From Pseudomonas sp. ERMR1:02 (lineage in GTDB: Bacteria; Pseudomonadota; Gammaproteobacteria; Pseudomonadales; Pseudomonadaceae), in contig NZ_NKJI01000024.1 of the NCBI RefSeq assembly GCF_002277815.1, forward strand, positions 1 through 64,000: DNA of 64,000 nt. The letters run 5' to 3'. Position numbers and translations under genes: made by a program. Positions 27,583 through 35,914 of this stretch are shown piece by piece; within the stretch, counting starts at the first letter, position 1, and every line of letters begins with the position of its first letter. The notes beneath the pieces were generated by a model. The model had not been told where the DNA came from. It was given only the letters and a program-made list of their open reading frames with translations, and searched no databases.

Positions 27583-28914
27583 CTAAGAATAAAAGCCAAC
27601 CACCCTCTTCACTTTCACCAGCGCTTCGCGCAACGAAACCATGTCCACCGAGCCTAGCGCCAGGCGGATGGCGTGCGGTACATGGGTGGTTATCGCAAAG
27701 GGCTCGGCGGGCGACACCGACACCTGCTCGCGCATCAACGCCATGGCGATCTGGTCGGCCCGGGCGTCTTCGGCCAACGACAACCAGATGAAGTACGAAG
27801 ACGGATGGCTGATGTATCCAAGTCCTGCCAATACCTCGCGAGCCATGGCTTGGCGGGCCTGTGCGTCGGCACGTTTTTGCGCCTCCAGTCTGGTGACGGT
27901 GCCGTCGTCGAGCCAGGCCGTGGCAATGGCCGTCATCACGCCTGGGGTGTTCCAGGTGGTCGCCATGATTGTGCGTTCAAATCCCGCGATCCAATGCTTG
28001 GGTGCGGCAACAAAACCGACGCGCAATCCGGTGGCTACATTCTTGGATAAACCTGAGACGTACACCGTTCTTTCCGGCGCCATTTCAGCCAGGGGTGGTG
28101 GCGCGTTTTCGGCCAGAAAAGCGTAGGCCGCGTCCTCGATGATCGTCAGGTCGTACTGGCGCGCAATCGACACCAAGCGCTCGCGCTGATCGGCGTCCAT
28201 CACCCAGCCCAGGGGATTGTGCAAGGTCGGCATCGAGTAGACGGCCCGAACCGACCGGCTCCGGCACAGCTTTTCCAGCGCCTGCAAATCAGGCCCCTTG
28301 TCCGTGACAGGAATGGGCAAGACTTCAAGGTGCAGCGTTTCCGCCAGTGTCTTGAACCCCGGATAGGTCAAGGCATCGGCGGCGATCACATCACCCGGCT
28401 TGAGCAGCGTCATCATGACCACCGCCAGGCCATGCTGAGCGCCACTGACGATCAACACCTGTTCGGCCGGCACATTCAGGCCGCGTTCGCCCAGATGACG
28501 CGCGACCGAGGCCCGCTCATGCAGACGCCCGGCATGGGGCTGGTAGCGCAAATGCGATTCGAGGTCTCCGGACAACGCGAGCTGGCGCAGGGCATTGCGC
28601 AACAGGTCGGCCTGACCGGGCAACGACGGGTAGTTGAAGTTGAGGTCAATCATCCCCGCCGCCACCACGGACTGCGAGATGCCCTGACCAGGCGGTAGTG
28701 ATGTTTCCCTGACAAAAGTCCCACGCCCGGTTTCGCCGCTGATCAGACCCATGCCCTCAAGCTCGGCATAAACCCGGCTTGCGGTGACCAGCGCCAGTCC
28801 TTGCTCACTGGCCAGTTGCCGATGAGTCGGCAGGCGCGTACCGGGTGGCAGACGCCCTGAGCGGATGTCGGCGGCAAAGGCATCAACCAGCGATTTGTAC
28901 CGGGATCTAGACAT
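27583..28914 (-). CDS. MocR-type regulator (GntR helix-turn-helix fused to aminotransferase-like domain)
   Basis: 443 residues from the ATG at 28914 (MSRSRYKSLVDAFAADIRSG); a TTG seven codons upstream is also in frame. Residues about 1-70 form the GntR winged helix (LPTHRQLASEQGLALVTASR). Residues about 100-440 are a fold-type I aminotransferase domain, with the PLP lysine in VSGLSKNVATGLRVGF and NPLGWVMD. MocR proteins use PLP as a sensory cofactor rather than for catalysis. The gene is divergent from an EamA transporter with 89 bases between them, so that transporter is the expected target. Confidence 0.92.
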   Translation of the reverse strand: MSRSRYKSLVDAFAADIRSGRLPPGTRLPTHRQLASEQGLALVTASRVYAELEGMGLISGETGRGTFVRETSLPPGQGISQSVVAAGMIDLNFNYPSLPGQADLLRNALRQLALSGDLESHLRYQPHAGRLHERASVARHLGERGLNVPAEQVLIVSGAQHGLAVVMMTLLKPGDVIAADALTYPGFKTLAETLHLEVLPIPVTDKGPDLQALEKLCRSRSVRAVYSMPTLHNPLGWVMDADQRERLVSIARQYDLTIIEDAAYAFLAENAPPPLAEMAPERTVYVSGLSKNVATGLRVGFVAAPKHWIAGFERTIMATTWNTPGVMTAIATAWLDDGTVTRLEAQKRADAQARQAMAREVLAGLGYISHPSSYFIWLSLAEDARADQIAMALMREQVSVSPAEPFAITTHVPHAIRLALGSVDMVSLREALVKVKRVVGFYS

Positions 28915-29003
28915 GTCGAGATGTATCCATGACAATTTTTTGATTGTATCGATAGTCGGTCATACGATGGGTTTCGTGCAATCAAACTTTGAGCGTGAGC
29001 GAA

Positions 29004-29899
29004 ATGGAACGGACTTCGAACCTGCAAAACCGGGCGCTGGAAAGCGGTACCAGCGGCTGGATCAACGGCCTGATCGGCGTGATTATTTTCAGTGGCTCAC
29101 TGCCCGCGACACGGGTGGCGGTGCTGGAGTTCGATCCGGTATTCCTGACCGTGGCCCGCGCGACTATCGCGGCGATTCTCGCGCTGTGCCTGCTGCTGTT
29201 GTTCAAGGAAAAACGCCCTGCGCACAATCAAATTGTGCCGTTGACCATCGTCGCCTTGGGCGTGGTAGTGGGGTTTCCGCTGCTGACTGCGCTGGCGTTG
29301 CAGTACGTGACGTCGGCGCACTCCATCGTGTTCGTCGGCCTGTTGCCGCTCGCGACGGCCGTGTTTGGCGTTTTGCGCGGTGGCGAACGCCCGCGACCAG
29401 TGTTCTGGATTTTCTCGGTGCTGGGGAGCCTGCTGGTGGTCGGCTTCGCCGTTGCCCAAGGCCTGACTGCGTCCCCCAAGGCGATATCCTTATGCTGATG
29501 GCGATCCTGGCTTGCGGTCTGGGTTATGCCGAAGGGGCGAAATTGTCTCGCACGCTCGGCGGCTGGCAGGTGATTTCCTGGGCGCTGGTGCTGGCGTTGC
29601 CGGTCATGGCGGTGCTTAGTTTGTGGCGGATGCCGGCGTCGTTCAGCGGCATCAGCACGCCTGCCTGGTTCAGCCTGGCTTACGTGTCGCTGTTCAGCAT
29701 GTTGATCGGCTTTGTGTTCTGGTATCGCGGGCTGGCCCAGGGTGGAATTGCCGCCGTCGGCCAACTGCAATTGCTGCAGCCGTTTTTTGGCCTGGCGCTG
29801 GCGGCGACTCTGCTTCACGAGCACGTCAGTATCGGCATGCTTGGAGTGACCGTGGCGGTGATTTTTTGTGTGGCCGGGGCGAAAAAGTTTTCTCGCTAG
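29004..29899 (+). CDS. EamA/DMT family transporter, frameshifted
   Basis: Drug/metabolite transporter with ten expected membrane segments in two EamA repeats. Starts MERTSNLQNRALESG at 29004; a TTG at 28989 is also in frame. The first repeat contains GSLPATRVAVLEFDPVFLTVARA. The frame is lost at a C5 run (29473-29477): GLTASP should continue QGDILMLMAILACGLGYAEG. Adding one C gives 298 residues. It is divergent from a MocR regulator, a common pairing, and probably exports or imports an amine or vitamin-like metabolite. Confidence 0.87.
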
Positions 29900-29942
29900 C
29901 CCTGAATCTTTTCTTTAGACCGCTGCCGGTAAATCCCGGATA

Positions 29943-29977
29943 AAAATACTCCGCAGTGTTTACTACGGAGTATTTTT
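29943..29977. terminator. Bidirectional rho-independent terminator
   Basis: Perfect 11-bp stem AAAATACTCCG/CGGAGTATTTT (29943-29953 and 29966-29976). It lies between convergent genes, with an A run on one side and a T run on the other, so it can serve both the EamA and serine hydrolase genes. Confidence 0.88.
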
Positions 29978-30008
29978 AACCGCTGAAACACAACGCACTT
30001 ACTATTAA

Positions 30009-31427
30009 CTACTCGGCAGAAAACTTCAGACCGACAATCTTGTTATCTGCAAACTCAGCGTTAATGTAGTTAACTTTTTTTCCCGTTGCCTTATAAGTAC
30101 GCAGAGTGACCGAATTGTCCTTTTCTTCATTCACCTGCACCAGATTAGTATCGGGGGTTACTTTAATAAAAGACGACTCGATCTCCTCGACGTGTTTATT
30201 GTCAAAAACCTTGTGAATATCGCTGCCCAACAATGGATCATTGCTCCCATTCATAAGTGCAATAATCGCGCTTTTGGTTTTTTGAGTCTCTGCTGCGGAC
30301 CCTGCAATTTCTTTTTCGAGTGGCAATAGACCTGGCTCGATAATGCCTGCGACCCGCCTGACGATATAACTGCCACGTGCGGACTCAAGGTTTGTCAGCA
30401 AGGCGACCGAGAGACCATTCTCGAATCGGGCGTAGTGCGCGCGAAAACCCTGGAACGATCCTGAATGGTCAATTACCCGATGTCCGTTGACAACATTGTT
30501 ACGCCAGCCAGTTCCATAACCGGTGACTGGCTGAGTGCCGTCGGGCATCAACGGCACTTCCCACTCGGTAGCAACAGATTCTCTAGTCAGTGGTTTGTTA
30601 TTTGATAGACAGGCATCCCATGCAGCCAGGTCATTTATGGTCAGCAACAAGCTTCCATCGGCGGTCTCAGACAGAGTCTGGGCGACTGGTCCCGGATTCT
30701 CAAGCGGGCCTTCATTGGAAACGTACCCTGCCGCACGGTTCGGGATAATGCTTTTCAGCACATTGACCTGTGCCGTTTTCATATTGCACTGACTGAATAG
30801 CCTTTCCTGAAGGAGATCACCATAGAATTTTCCGCTTGCCCGTTTGATCAGTATTCCCAGCGCAATGTAGCCAGAATTGCTGTAGCGATACTGAGTACCC
30901 GGAGGAAAATCCAGCGCCTTGGATGAAAGAAGACCAATGAGCTGCTCGTCGGAGTAATTCTGCTTGATATCGATACTGTTGAATTCCTCATAGTCACGTA
31001 TGCCGGAGCGCTGCAACATGACCTGTCGTATGGTTATGCCGTCCCACACGCCTTTGACTTCAGGAAAAAACGGGGCAATAGGGTCATCGAGCTTAATCTT
31101 GCCGTCTTGAACCAAGAGCATGATCGCGGAGGAAGTAAACATTTTACCGACCGATCCTGACTGGAATACGGTCGCGGTCGTTGCAGGTGTTTTGGTTTCG
31201 AGATTACTGATTCCATAGGCCGCGGTATAGAGCGGCTTTCCATCTTTGAGGATCGTAACTACTGCGCCCGGAATGTTCTGCTGACTCATGAGAGAGCGCA
31301 TCGTATCGTCAACTTCACTCGCCTTCTGAAAAGCAGGCTCGGCATGACTGACTGTTGCCCATACCAGGCTTGCGAGTAACAGAGGCATTGAGGATACAAA
31401 TGTTCGTTTCTTCGAATTGTTATTCAT
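30009..31427 (-). CDS. Secreted serine hydrolase, beta-lactamase class C family
   Basis: A 472-residue protein with a signal peptide (LLLASLVWATVSHA). The penicillin-binding-protein fold motifs are all present: SxxK as S92-V-G-K95, YxN as Y182-S-N184, and HSG in the C-terminal half (VIDHSGSFQG). It is therefore a likely active esterase, peptidase or lactamase-like enzyme. A C-terminal extension of about 110 residues follows the catalytic domain. The gene is AT-richer than its neighbours, suggesting horizontal acquisition. The RBS GGAG lies before the ATG. It is bounded by a terminator and, 210 bases upstream, by two tandem palindromes. Confidence 0.88.
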   Translation of the reverse strand: MNNNSKKRTFVSSMPLLLASLVWATVSHAEPAFQKASEVDDTMRSLMSQQNIPGAVVTILKDGKPLYTAAYGISNLETKTPATTATVFQSGSVGKMFTSSAIMLLVQDGKIKLDDPIAPFFPEVKGVWDGITIRQVMLQRSGIRDYEEFNSIDIKQNYSDEQLIGLLSSKALDFPPGTQYRYSNSGYIALGILIKRASGKFYGDLLQERLFSQCNMKTAQVNVLKSIIPNRAAGYVSNEGPLENPGPVAQTLSETADGSLLLTINDLAAWDACLSNNKPLTRESVATEWEVPLMPDGTQPVTGYGTGWRNNVVNGHRVIDHSGSFQGFRAHYARFENGLSVALLTNLESARGSYIVRRVAGIIEPGLLPLEKEIAGSAAETQKTKSAIIALMNGSNDPLLGSDIHKVFDNKHVEEIESSFIKVTPDTNLVQVNEEKDNSVTLRTYKATGKKVNYINAEFADNKIVGLKFSAE

Positions 31428-31805
31428 TGTAGAGCTCCAGATAATTTTTGATAGCAGACCTGTTTTTTGTTTATTTTTTTAGGTTTCTTCAATGGCTATG
31501 AATTCATTTCTCCCTTCGAAAATGATCGTCACTCATTAATTCATGGCAAGCCGATATGGAAACTCAGCGCCGGAATTTGTAAGTCTTCGAGCACTGAACG
31601 TCGAATCCGAATTCATGCGATACGATTGAGTCTACAATGGACTTGTAAGTCCATGATGGACAGGCAAGTCCATTTCGTCAAGCGCTCGAGAAAGTAGATT
31701 TTTTCTCCCAGTAGCGACTGCTATGGCGCTTGTGGTCATGACTGTACGAGGCTGTCCCCTCGACAGCCGTGATAAAAATACGGCTCTCGCTATAGGAGCC
31801 AACCC
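31428..31805. other. Intergenic region between divergent hydrolase and LysE genes
   Basis: 378 bases, AT-rich near the hydrolase. No gene is seen. Its only clear structure is the pair of 16-bp palindromes at 31638-31672, annotated separately. A possible promoter toward the hydrolase is TTGACG-N17-CATCAT on the minus strand, reading through the palindromes. Confidence 0.5.
31638..31672. promoter_or_regulatory. Tandem palindromic operators (TGGAC-N6-GTCCA twice)
   Basis: Perfect 16-bp palindrome TGGACTTGTAAGTCCA at 31638-31653. A second copy, TGGACAGGCAAGTCCA, with perfect outer 5-bp arms, is at 31657-31672. Their centres are 19 bp apart, about two helical turns. Such paired dyads are typical of TetR-type repressors. 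No TetR gene lies nearby. They could act on the serine hydrolase, the LysE gene or both. Confidence 0.55.
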
Positions 31806-32426
31806 ATGGACCTCGCCACCCTCACCCTTTTCCTTCCGGCCTGCTTCGCCCTGAACATGGCGCCAGGCCCGAACAACCTGCTGTCGGTCAGCAACTCGAC
31901 CCGCTACGGCTACCGTACCGCGTGTGTGGCCGGGGTCGGCCGTTTGCTGGCGTTCGCCGCGATGATCGCCCTCGCCTCGGCGGGCCTGGCGGTGGTGCTG
32001 CAAACTTCGGAGCTGTTGTTTTACGGGATCAAGATTCTGGGGGCGGCGTACTTGTTCTACCTCACGTGGCAACTGTGGCGTGCCGATCCCGGCGTGGAAA
32101 AAACCGTGACCGGCGCGCCGGTGGGCACGTGGGCATTGGCCCGGCAGGAGTTTCTGGTGGCAGCAGGCAACCCGAAAGCGATCCTGATCTTCACCGCGTT
32201 CCTGCCGCAGTTCGTCGATTCCACCCGCGCCATCACGCCGCAATTCGCGGTGCTGGGCGCGCTGTTCCTGGTGCTGGAATGGATCGCTATCGCGGCCTAT
32301 GCGTATATGGGCCTGCACATGCGCCGCTGGTTCGCCAAACCGTCGGGCAAGCGGATTTTCAACCGTTGCTGCGCTGGACTGCTGTCGGCGGCGGCTTCGG
32401 TGCTGCTGATGGCTCGGCGTGCCTGA
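31806..32426 (+). CDS. LysE family translocator
   Basis: A 206-residue inner-membrane exporter with about six hydrophobic segments. The LysE/RhtB signature is FALNMAPGPNNLLSVSNSTR (residues 14-33), with AAGNPKAILIFTAFLPQFVD in the second half. Starts with the ATG at 31806 after an AGGAG RBS. It is the second LysE-family gene of this window and not closely similar to the first. Substrate unknown. Confidence 0.9.
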   Translation: MDLATLTLFLPACFALNMAPGPNNLLSVSNSTRYGYRTACVAGVGRLLAFAAMIALASAGLAVVLQTSELLFYGIKILGAAYLFYLTWQLWRADPGVEKTVTGAPVGTWALARQEFLVAAGNPKAILIFTAFLPQFVDSTRAITPQFAVLGALFLVLEWIAIAAYAYMGLHMRRWFAKPSGKRIFNRCCAGLLSAAASVLLMARRA

Positions 32427-32587
32427 TTGGTTTCAAACGTACCACTACCCTGACACCGGGCAGGCCTATACTTCAAAAGTCGGCACACTCGATGTGGTAT
32501 GCAATCGTGTTTGATGTATGGAAGTAACGCGTCGAGCGATCGCTCACGCAGGCCACGGCCTGCCTTCGTCGTAGGGAGGAGAACATC

Positions 32588-32800
32588 ATGGCGCGCAAAT
32601 ACATCGACTGCCGCGAGTTCCCGAGCGATTCCAAATGCTCGGTCGCGCTGTCCGCAGACTCTGAAAACGAACTGCTTGAGGCTGCCGCACAGCATGCAGT
32701 CAAAGTTCACAAGCACACCGACTCACCGGAACTGCGAGCTCAACTGAAGACAATGTTTCACGACGGCACCCCGCCTGTTGAAGCACCACGTCCTGCTTAG
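32588..32800 (+). CDS. DUF1059 domain protein
   Basis: A 70-residue cytoplasmic protein matching DUF1059: MARKYIDCREFPSDSKCSVA followed by a helix with AAAQHAVKVH. It has two cysteines (in DCREF and SKCSV). A very strong RBS (AGGGAGGAG) precedes the ATG, and a small hairpin GCAGGCC-AC-GGCCTGC lies about 20 bases further upstream. Function unknown; members are common small stress-linked proteins in proteobacteria. Confidence 0.88.
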   Translation: MARKYIDCREFPSDSKCSVALSADSENELLEAAAQHAVKVHKHTDSPELRAQLKTMFHDGTPPVEAPRPA

Positions 32801-32825
32801 TACGCAGGGGTTTCAGAGAAGTGAA

Positions 32826-32849
32826 TGGGAGCGAGCCTGCTCGCTCCCA
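32826..32849. repeat. Single palindromic REP hairpin
   Basis: Perfect hairpin with 10-bp arms TGGGAGCGAG/CTCGCTCCCA and a CCTG loop, a minimal REP. It lies 25 bases after the DUF1059 stop. Confidence 0.8.
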
Positions 32850-32940
32850 CATTGAACTGCAGTGATCTCATGGCGAATGAGGGGAATTCCCTGTCGATTT
32901 TCCGGTGGAGGCGCTCCCGACCCCGTCCTATGCTGCGTCC

Positions 32941-34023
32941 ATGAACCTACAACACACGCTACTGCCGCCCCACGCCGAGATGGTCCGCGCCATGCTCGAA
33001 CGAGACACCGCCTACGAGGGGGTGTTTTTTACGGCGGTTAAAACCACCGGGATCTTTTGCCGGCCCAGCTGCACGGCGCGCAAGCCGAAGCCTGCGAACG
33101 TCGAGTTTTTCGCCCACGCCGAGCAATGCCTGTCGGCAGGTTACCGCGCCTGCCTGCGCTGCAAGCCGCTGGATGCAGCAGACATTGCGCCGGACTGGGT
33201 ACAACGGCTGCTCAAATCGGTGGACACCGATCCCGAGCAACGCTGGACCGACGCCCAGTTACTGGCAGAAGGCATCGAACCGCTGAAATTGCGGCGCTGG
33301 TTCAAACAGCATTTCGGCATGACCTTTCATGCCTGGTTGCGCACCCGGCGCTTGGGCGTGGCACTGGGCGGCATCAAACAGGGCGACTCCATCGACAGCG
33401 CGGCATACGACTCGGGCTATGAATCCCTGAGCGGTTTTCGCGATGCGTTTCAAAAGTCCTTCCACATCACGCCTGGCCGCGCCGCCAACAGTGAACCCTT
33501 GCTGTTCACCCGGCTGACCACGCCGCTGGGGCCGATGATCGCCATGGCCGAACGTCGCGGGCTGGTGTTGCTGGAGTTTCTCGACCAGCCTTCACTCACT
33601 CGCGAAGTCGAGACCCTGCAAAACCGCTTCGGTTACGCCGTGGCGCCGGGGCATAACGCACATTTGCAGCAAATCGAAGAGCAACTGGCCGCCTATTTTT
33701 CAGGCATTCGCACCCAGTTCAGCGTGGCCCTGCACATGCCTGGTAGCGAGTTCTCCCGCCAGGTCTGGGCCCAGCTGGCGAAAATCCCCTACGGCCAGAC
33801 CACCACCTACGGCGCTATCGCCGCCCTGCTGGGCAAGCCCGGCGCCAGCCGCGCGGTAGGCCTGGCGAACGGTCACAACCGCCTATCTATCGTGCTGCCC
33901 TGCCACCGGGTGATCGGTGCCGACGGCTCTCTGACAGGCTACGCTGGAGGCCAACCGCGTAAGGCATATCTGCTAAGGCTGGAAAACGCAGCGGTGCAAA
34001 TCACCCAACAGCTCGCATTCTGA
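32941..34023 (+). CDS. ada: Bifunctional Ada protein: methylphosphotriester sensor/activator and O6-methylguanine-DNA methyltransferase
   Basis: Repairs alkylated DNA and activates the adaptive response. 360 residues from the ATG at 32941. The N-terminal zinc cluster is C40, C44, C71 and C74, where the first cysteine accepts methyl groups from phosphotriesters. An AraC-type DNA-binding region spans about residues 85-180. The C-terminal methyltransferase has the acceptor Cys321 in LPCHRVIG, the same position as in E. coli Ada. It heads a tight operon with a PEP-mutase family gene and an AlkA-type glycosylase. The product should induce the operon when methylated. Confidence 0.95.
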   Translation: MNLQHTLLPPHAEMVRAMLERDTAYEGVFFTAVKTTGIFCRPSCTARKPKPANVEFFAHAEQCLSAGYRACLRCKPLDAADIAPDWVQRLLKSVDTDPEQRWTDAQLLAEGIEPLKLRRWFKQHFGMTFHAWLRTRRLGVALGGIKQGDSIDSAAYDSGYESLSGFRDAFQKSFHITPGRAANSEPLLFTRLTTPLGPMIAMAERRGLVLLEFLDQPSLTREVETLQNRFGYAVAPGHNAHLQQIEEQLAAYFSGIRTQFSVALHMPGSEFSRQVWAQLAKIPYGQTTTYGAIAALLGKPGASRAVGLANGHNRLSIVLPCHRVIGADGSLTGYAGGQPRKAYLLRLENAAVQITQQLAF

Positions 34024-34056
34024 TCCCCGCGTATTTTTCATAAGGAAGGAAATTCG

Positions 34057-34869
34057 ATGGACAGGCTCGACACTCAACTTCATCAACTGCATCAGGACGG
34101 TCTGCTGATCCTCACCAACGTCGCCGACGCCGCCGGGGCGCGGCTGGTAGAGCAGCTTGGCAACAAGGCGGTGGCCACCAGCAGCGCGGCGGTGGCCTGG
34201 GCTCATGGATACCCGGACGGCAACGCCCTGCCCCTTGAACGCCTGGTATCGACGGTCGAATCTATCGCCCGGGTGATTTCGGTGCCGTTGACCGTGGACA
34301 TCGAGGCCGGTTACTCCGATGACCTGGCTCATGTTGCAGAGGTGGTAGACGCGGTTATTGCCGCCGGTGCGGTAGGGATCAATATCGAGGACGGTGCCTC
34401 CCCGCCTGAATTGCTCGCCCACAAGATCGAAATCGCGCGACAGGTCGCCGATCGTCGCAACGTGAATCTGTTTATCAACGCGCGCACCGATGTGTACCTG
34501 AAGAGCCTGGTTCCCGCCGAAGATCGCGTGGCGGAAACCCTCAAGCGCGCCGCGCTGTATCAAGCGGCCGGTGCCAACGGGTTGTTCGCGGCGGGCGTTA
34601 CGTCGGAGTACGAGATCGCAGCACTGTGCAAAGGCACGACACTGCCGTTGAATGTGCTCGGGTTGCCTGGCCTGCCGTCGCCTGAAGCGTTGCAGGCTAT
34701 CGGCGTGCGTCGCCTGAGCGCCGGTTCAGGTATCGCCGAATTTCTTTATGGCGCCATGGCTTCAGTGGCTCAAAGCTTTCTGCAGACCGGCAAATTCGAC
34801 AACCATGGCATCAAGGCTCTTACCTATGGCGAAGTCAACGCGCTGTTGAAACCGTCCGGGAAAGCCTGA
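34057..34869 (+). CDS. Isocitrate lyase/phosphoenolpyruvate mutase family protein
   Basis: A 270-residue TIM-barrel protein of the ICL/PEPM superfamily. Conserved elements are SSAAVAWAHGYPDGNALPLE, VPLTVDIEAGYSDD (metal-binding DxExGY-like), GINIEDGASPPELL and NARTDVYL. A catalytic loop cysteine of the isocitrate-lyase type (KKCGH) is not seen, so a lyase or hydrolase on a small oxo-acid is more likely than isocitrate cleavage. It lies 33 bases after ada and 4 bases before the glycosylase gene, so it is probably part of the alkylation response. Its substrate is unknown. Confidence 0.88.
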   Translation: MDRLDTQLHQLHQDGLLILTNVADAAGARLVEQLGNKAVATSSAAVAWAHGYPDGNALPLERLVSTVESIARVISVPLTVDIEAGYSDDLAHVAEVVDAVIAAGAVGINIEDGASPPELLAHKIEIARQVADRRNVNLFINARTDVYLKSLVPAEDRVAETLKRAALYQAAGANGLFAAGVTSEYEIAALCKGTTLPLNVLGLPGLPSPEALQAIGVRRLSAGSGIAEFLYGAMASVAQSFLQTGKFDNHGIKALTYGEVNALLKPSGKA

Positions 34870-34873
34870 GCCC

Positions 34874-35491
34874 ATGCCCGACAGCTACCAGCCAGCCAGC
34901 GAGTTTTTATCGTCGCTCGACGAGGACTGGCGTCGGCATATCGACGCCATCGGCCCGTGCCTGCATCAACCTCATGCCGCCCGCGACCCCTATGAGTCGC
35001 TGGTCAGGGCGATTGCCTACCAGCAGCTGCACGCCAAGGCTGGCGATGCGATTGTCGGTCGCCTGCTGGCGTTGTTCCCGTCGGTGTCGTTTCCGAGGCC
35101 TGAACAGATAGTCGCCACGGATTTCGATCAACTGCGCAGCTGCGGGTTTTCCGCGAGCAAGATCGCGACCATTCAGGGCATTGCCCAGGCCGCGCTGGAT
35201 GGCGTGGTGCCGGATTACGCCACGGCGCTGGCCATGGACGATGAAGCACTGATCGAGCGCCTGATCACTCTACGCGGCGTGGGGCGCTGGACGGTTGAGA
35301 TGCTGTTGATCTACAGCCTGGAGCGGCCGGACATTTTGCCGGCTGATGATTTTGGTGTGCGCGAAGGGTATCGACGGCTCAAGGGGCTGGAGGTGCAGCC
35401 GACGCGTAAGCAGATGATTGAGATCGGGTTGGTGTGGAGTCCGTATCGGACGGTGGCTTCCTGGTATTTGTGGCGGGTGCCCACCCGTTAG
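34874..35491 (+). CDS. DNA-3-methyladenine glycosylase, AlkA-type (HhH-GPD)
   Basis: Base-excision glycosylase removing alkylated purines. 205 residues without the N-terminal TBP-like domain of E. coli AlkA, as in the short bacterial class. The helix-hairpin-helix is LRGVGRWTVEMLLIYSL, followed by the GPD-type loop with the catalytic aspartate in LPADDFGVREGYRRLKG. It starts 4 bases after the preceding gene and completes the ada operon. Confidence 0.92.
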   Translation: MPDSYQPASEFLSSLDEDWRRHIDAIGPCLHQPHAARDPYESLVRAIAYQQLHAKAGDAIVGRLLALFPSVSFPRPEQIVATDFDQLRSCGFSASKIATIQGIAQAALDGVVPDYATALAMDDEALIERLITLRGVGRWTVEMLLIYSLERPDILPADDFGVREGYRRLKGLEVQPTRKQMIEIGLVWSPYRTVASWYLWRVPTR

Positions 35492-35505
35492 ACCGCGTTA
35501 TCGTT

Positions 35506-35589
35506 CTTCGCGAGCAAGCCCGCTCCCACATTTGACCGAGTTCTCCCATGAGAATGCGGTCAAATGTGGGAGCGGGCTTGCTCGCGAAG
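35506..35589. repeat. REPIN with perfect 32-bp arms
   Basis: Perfect inverted repeat with arms of 32 bp (35506-35537 and 35558-35589) around a 20-base centre. It starts CTTCGCGAGCAAGCCCGC. The symmetry runs past the REP core into TTTGACC/GGTCAAA. It lies 14 bases after the glycosylase stop and could serve as a terminator. Confidence 0.92.
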
Positions 35590-35626
35590 GCGCCAGAACA
35601 GTCGCCACATCAACTCGGTCCTTTGA

Positions 35627-35833
35627 CAATCCCGACTTCAACCGACTGAACGCCCGAATCAACGCCCGGTTGAACGCCTTGCCATTGTCATATTTGCTGT
35701 ACAGCGACGCGCGCACCTGCGCTGATGGATAAGTCCCCGGATCATCGCGAATCGCCCGGTCGATCAGGGTGTCTGCGACGGTAATCGCATTGGCGTAATG
35801 GATGGTATCGGTGATCGGTGAGATCACCTCCAC
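35627..35833 (-). pseudogene. C-terminal remnant of a polyamine-type periplasmic binding protein
   Basis: About 69 residues matching the end of PotF/SpuD-like binding proteins: SPITDTIHYANA, then DDPGTYPSAQVRASLYSKYD and ALIRAFSRLKSG. The rest of the gene is absent: upstream bases to the AsnC gene encode nothing similar. The frame now runs on into a REPIN. The breakpoint coincides with a perfect palindrome at 35827-35845. It is a deletion remnant, not a sequencing frameshift. Confidence 0.7.
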
Positions 35834-35845
35834 TGACAGTGGAGG
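35827..35845. repeat. Perfect 19-nt palindrome at the truncation point
   Basis: CCTCCACTG-A-CAGTGGAGG, 9-bp arms with a single central base. It lies exactly where similarity to the binding protein begins. Confidence 0.7.
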
Positions 35846-35914
35846 ACATTGCGGGGAAGGCTTAGGAAAAAATCAGGGCAGATTCAGGGCCGCCATAGGC
35901 CGCAGCACGCTTCG

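Noticed and set aside
29228..29824. 198-codon minus-strand frame opposite the EamA gene
   Set aside because: Antisense to a frameshifted but clear transporter; composition is not protein-like.
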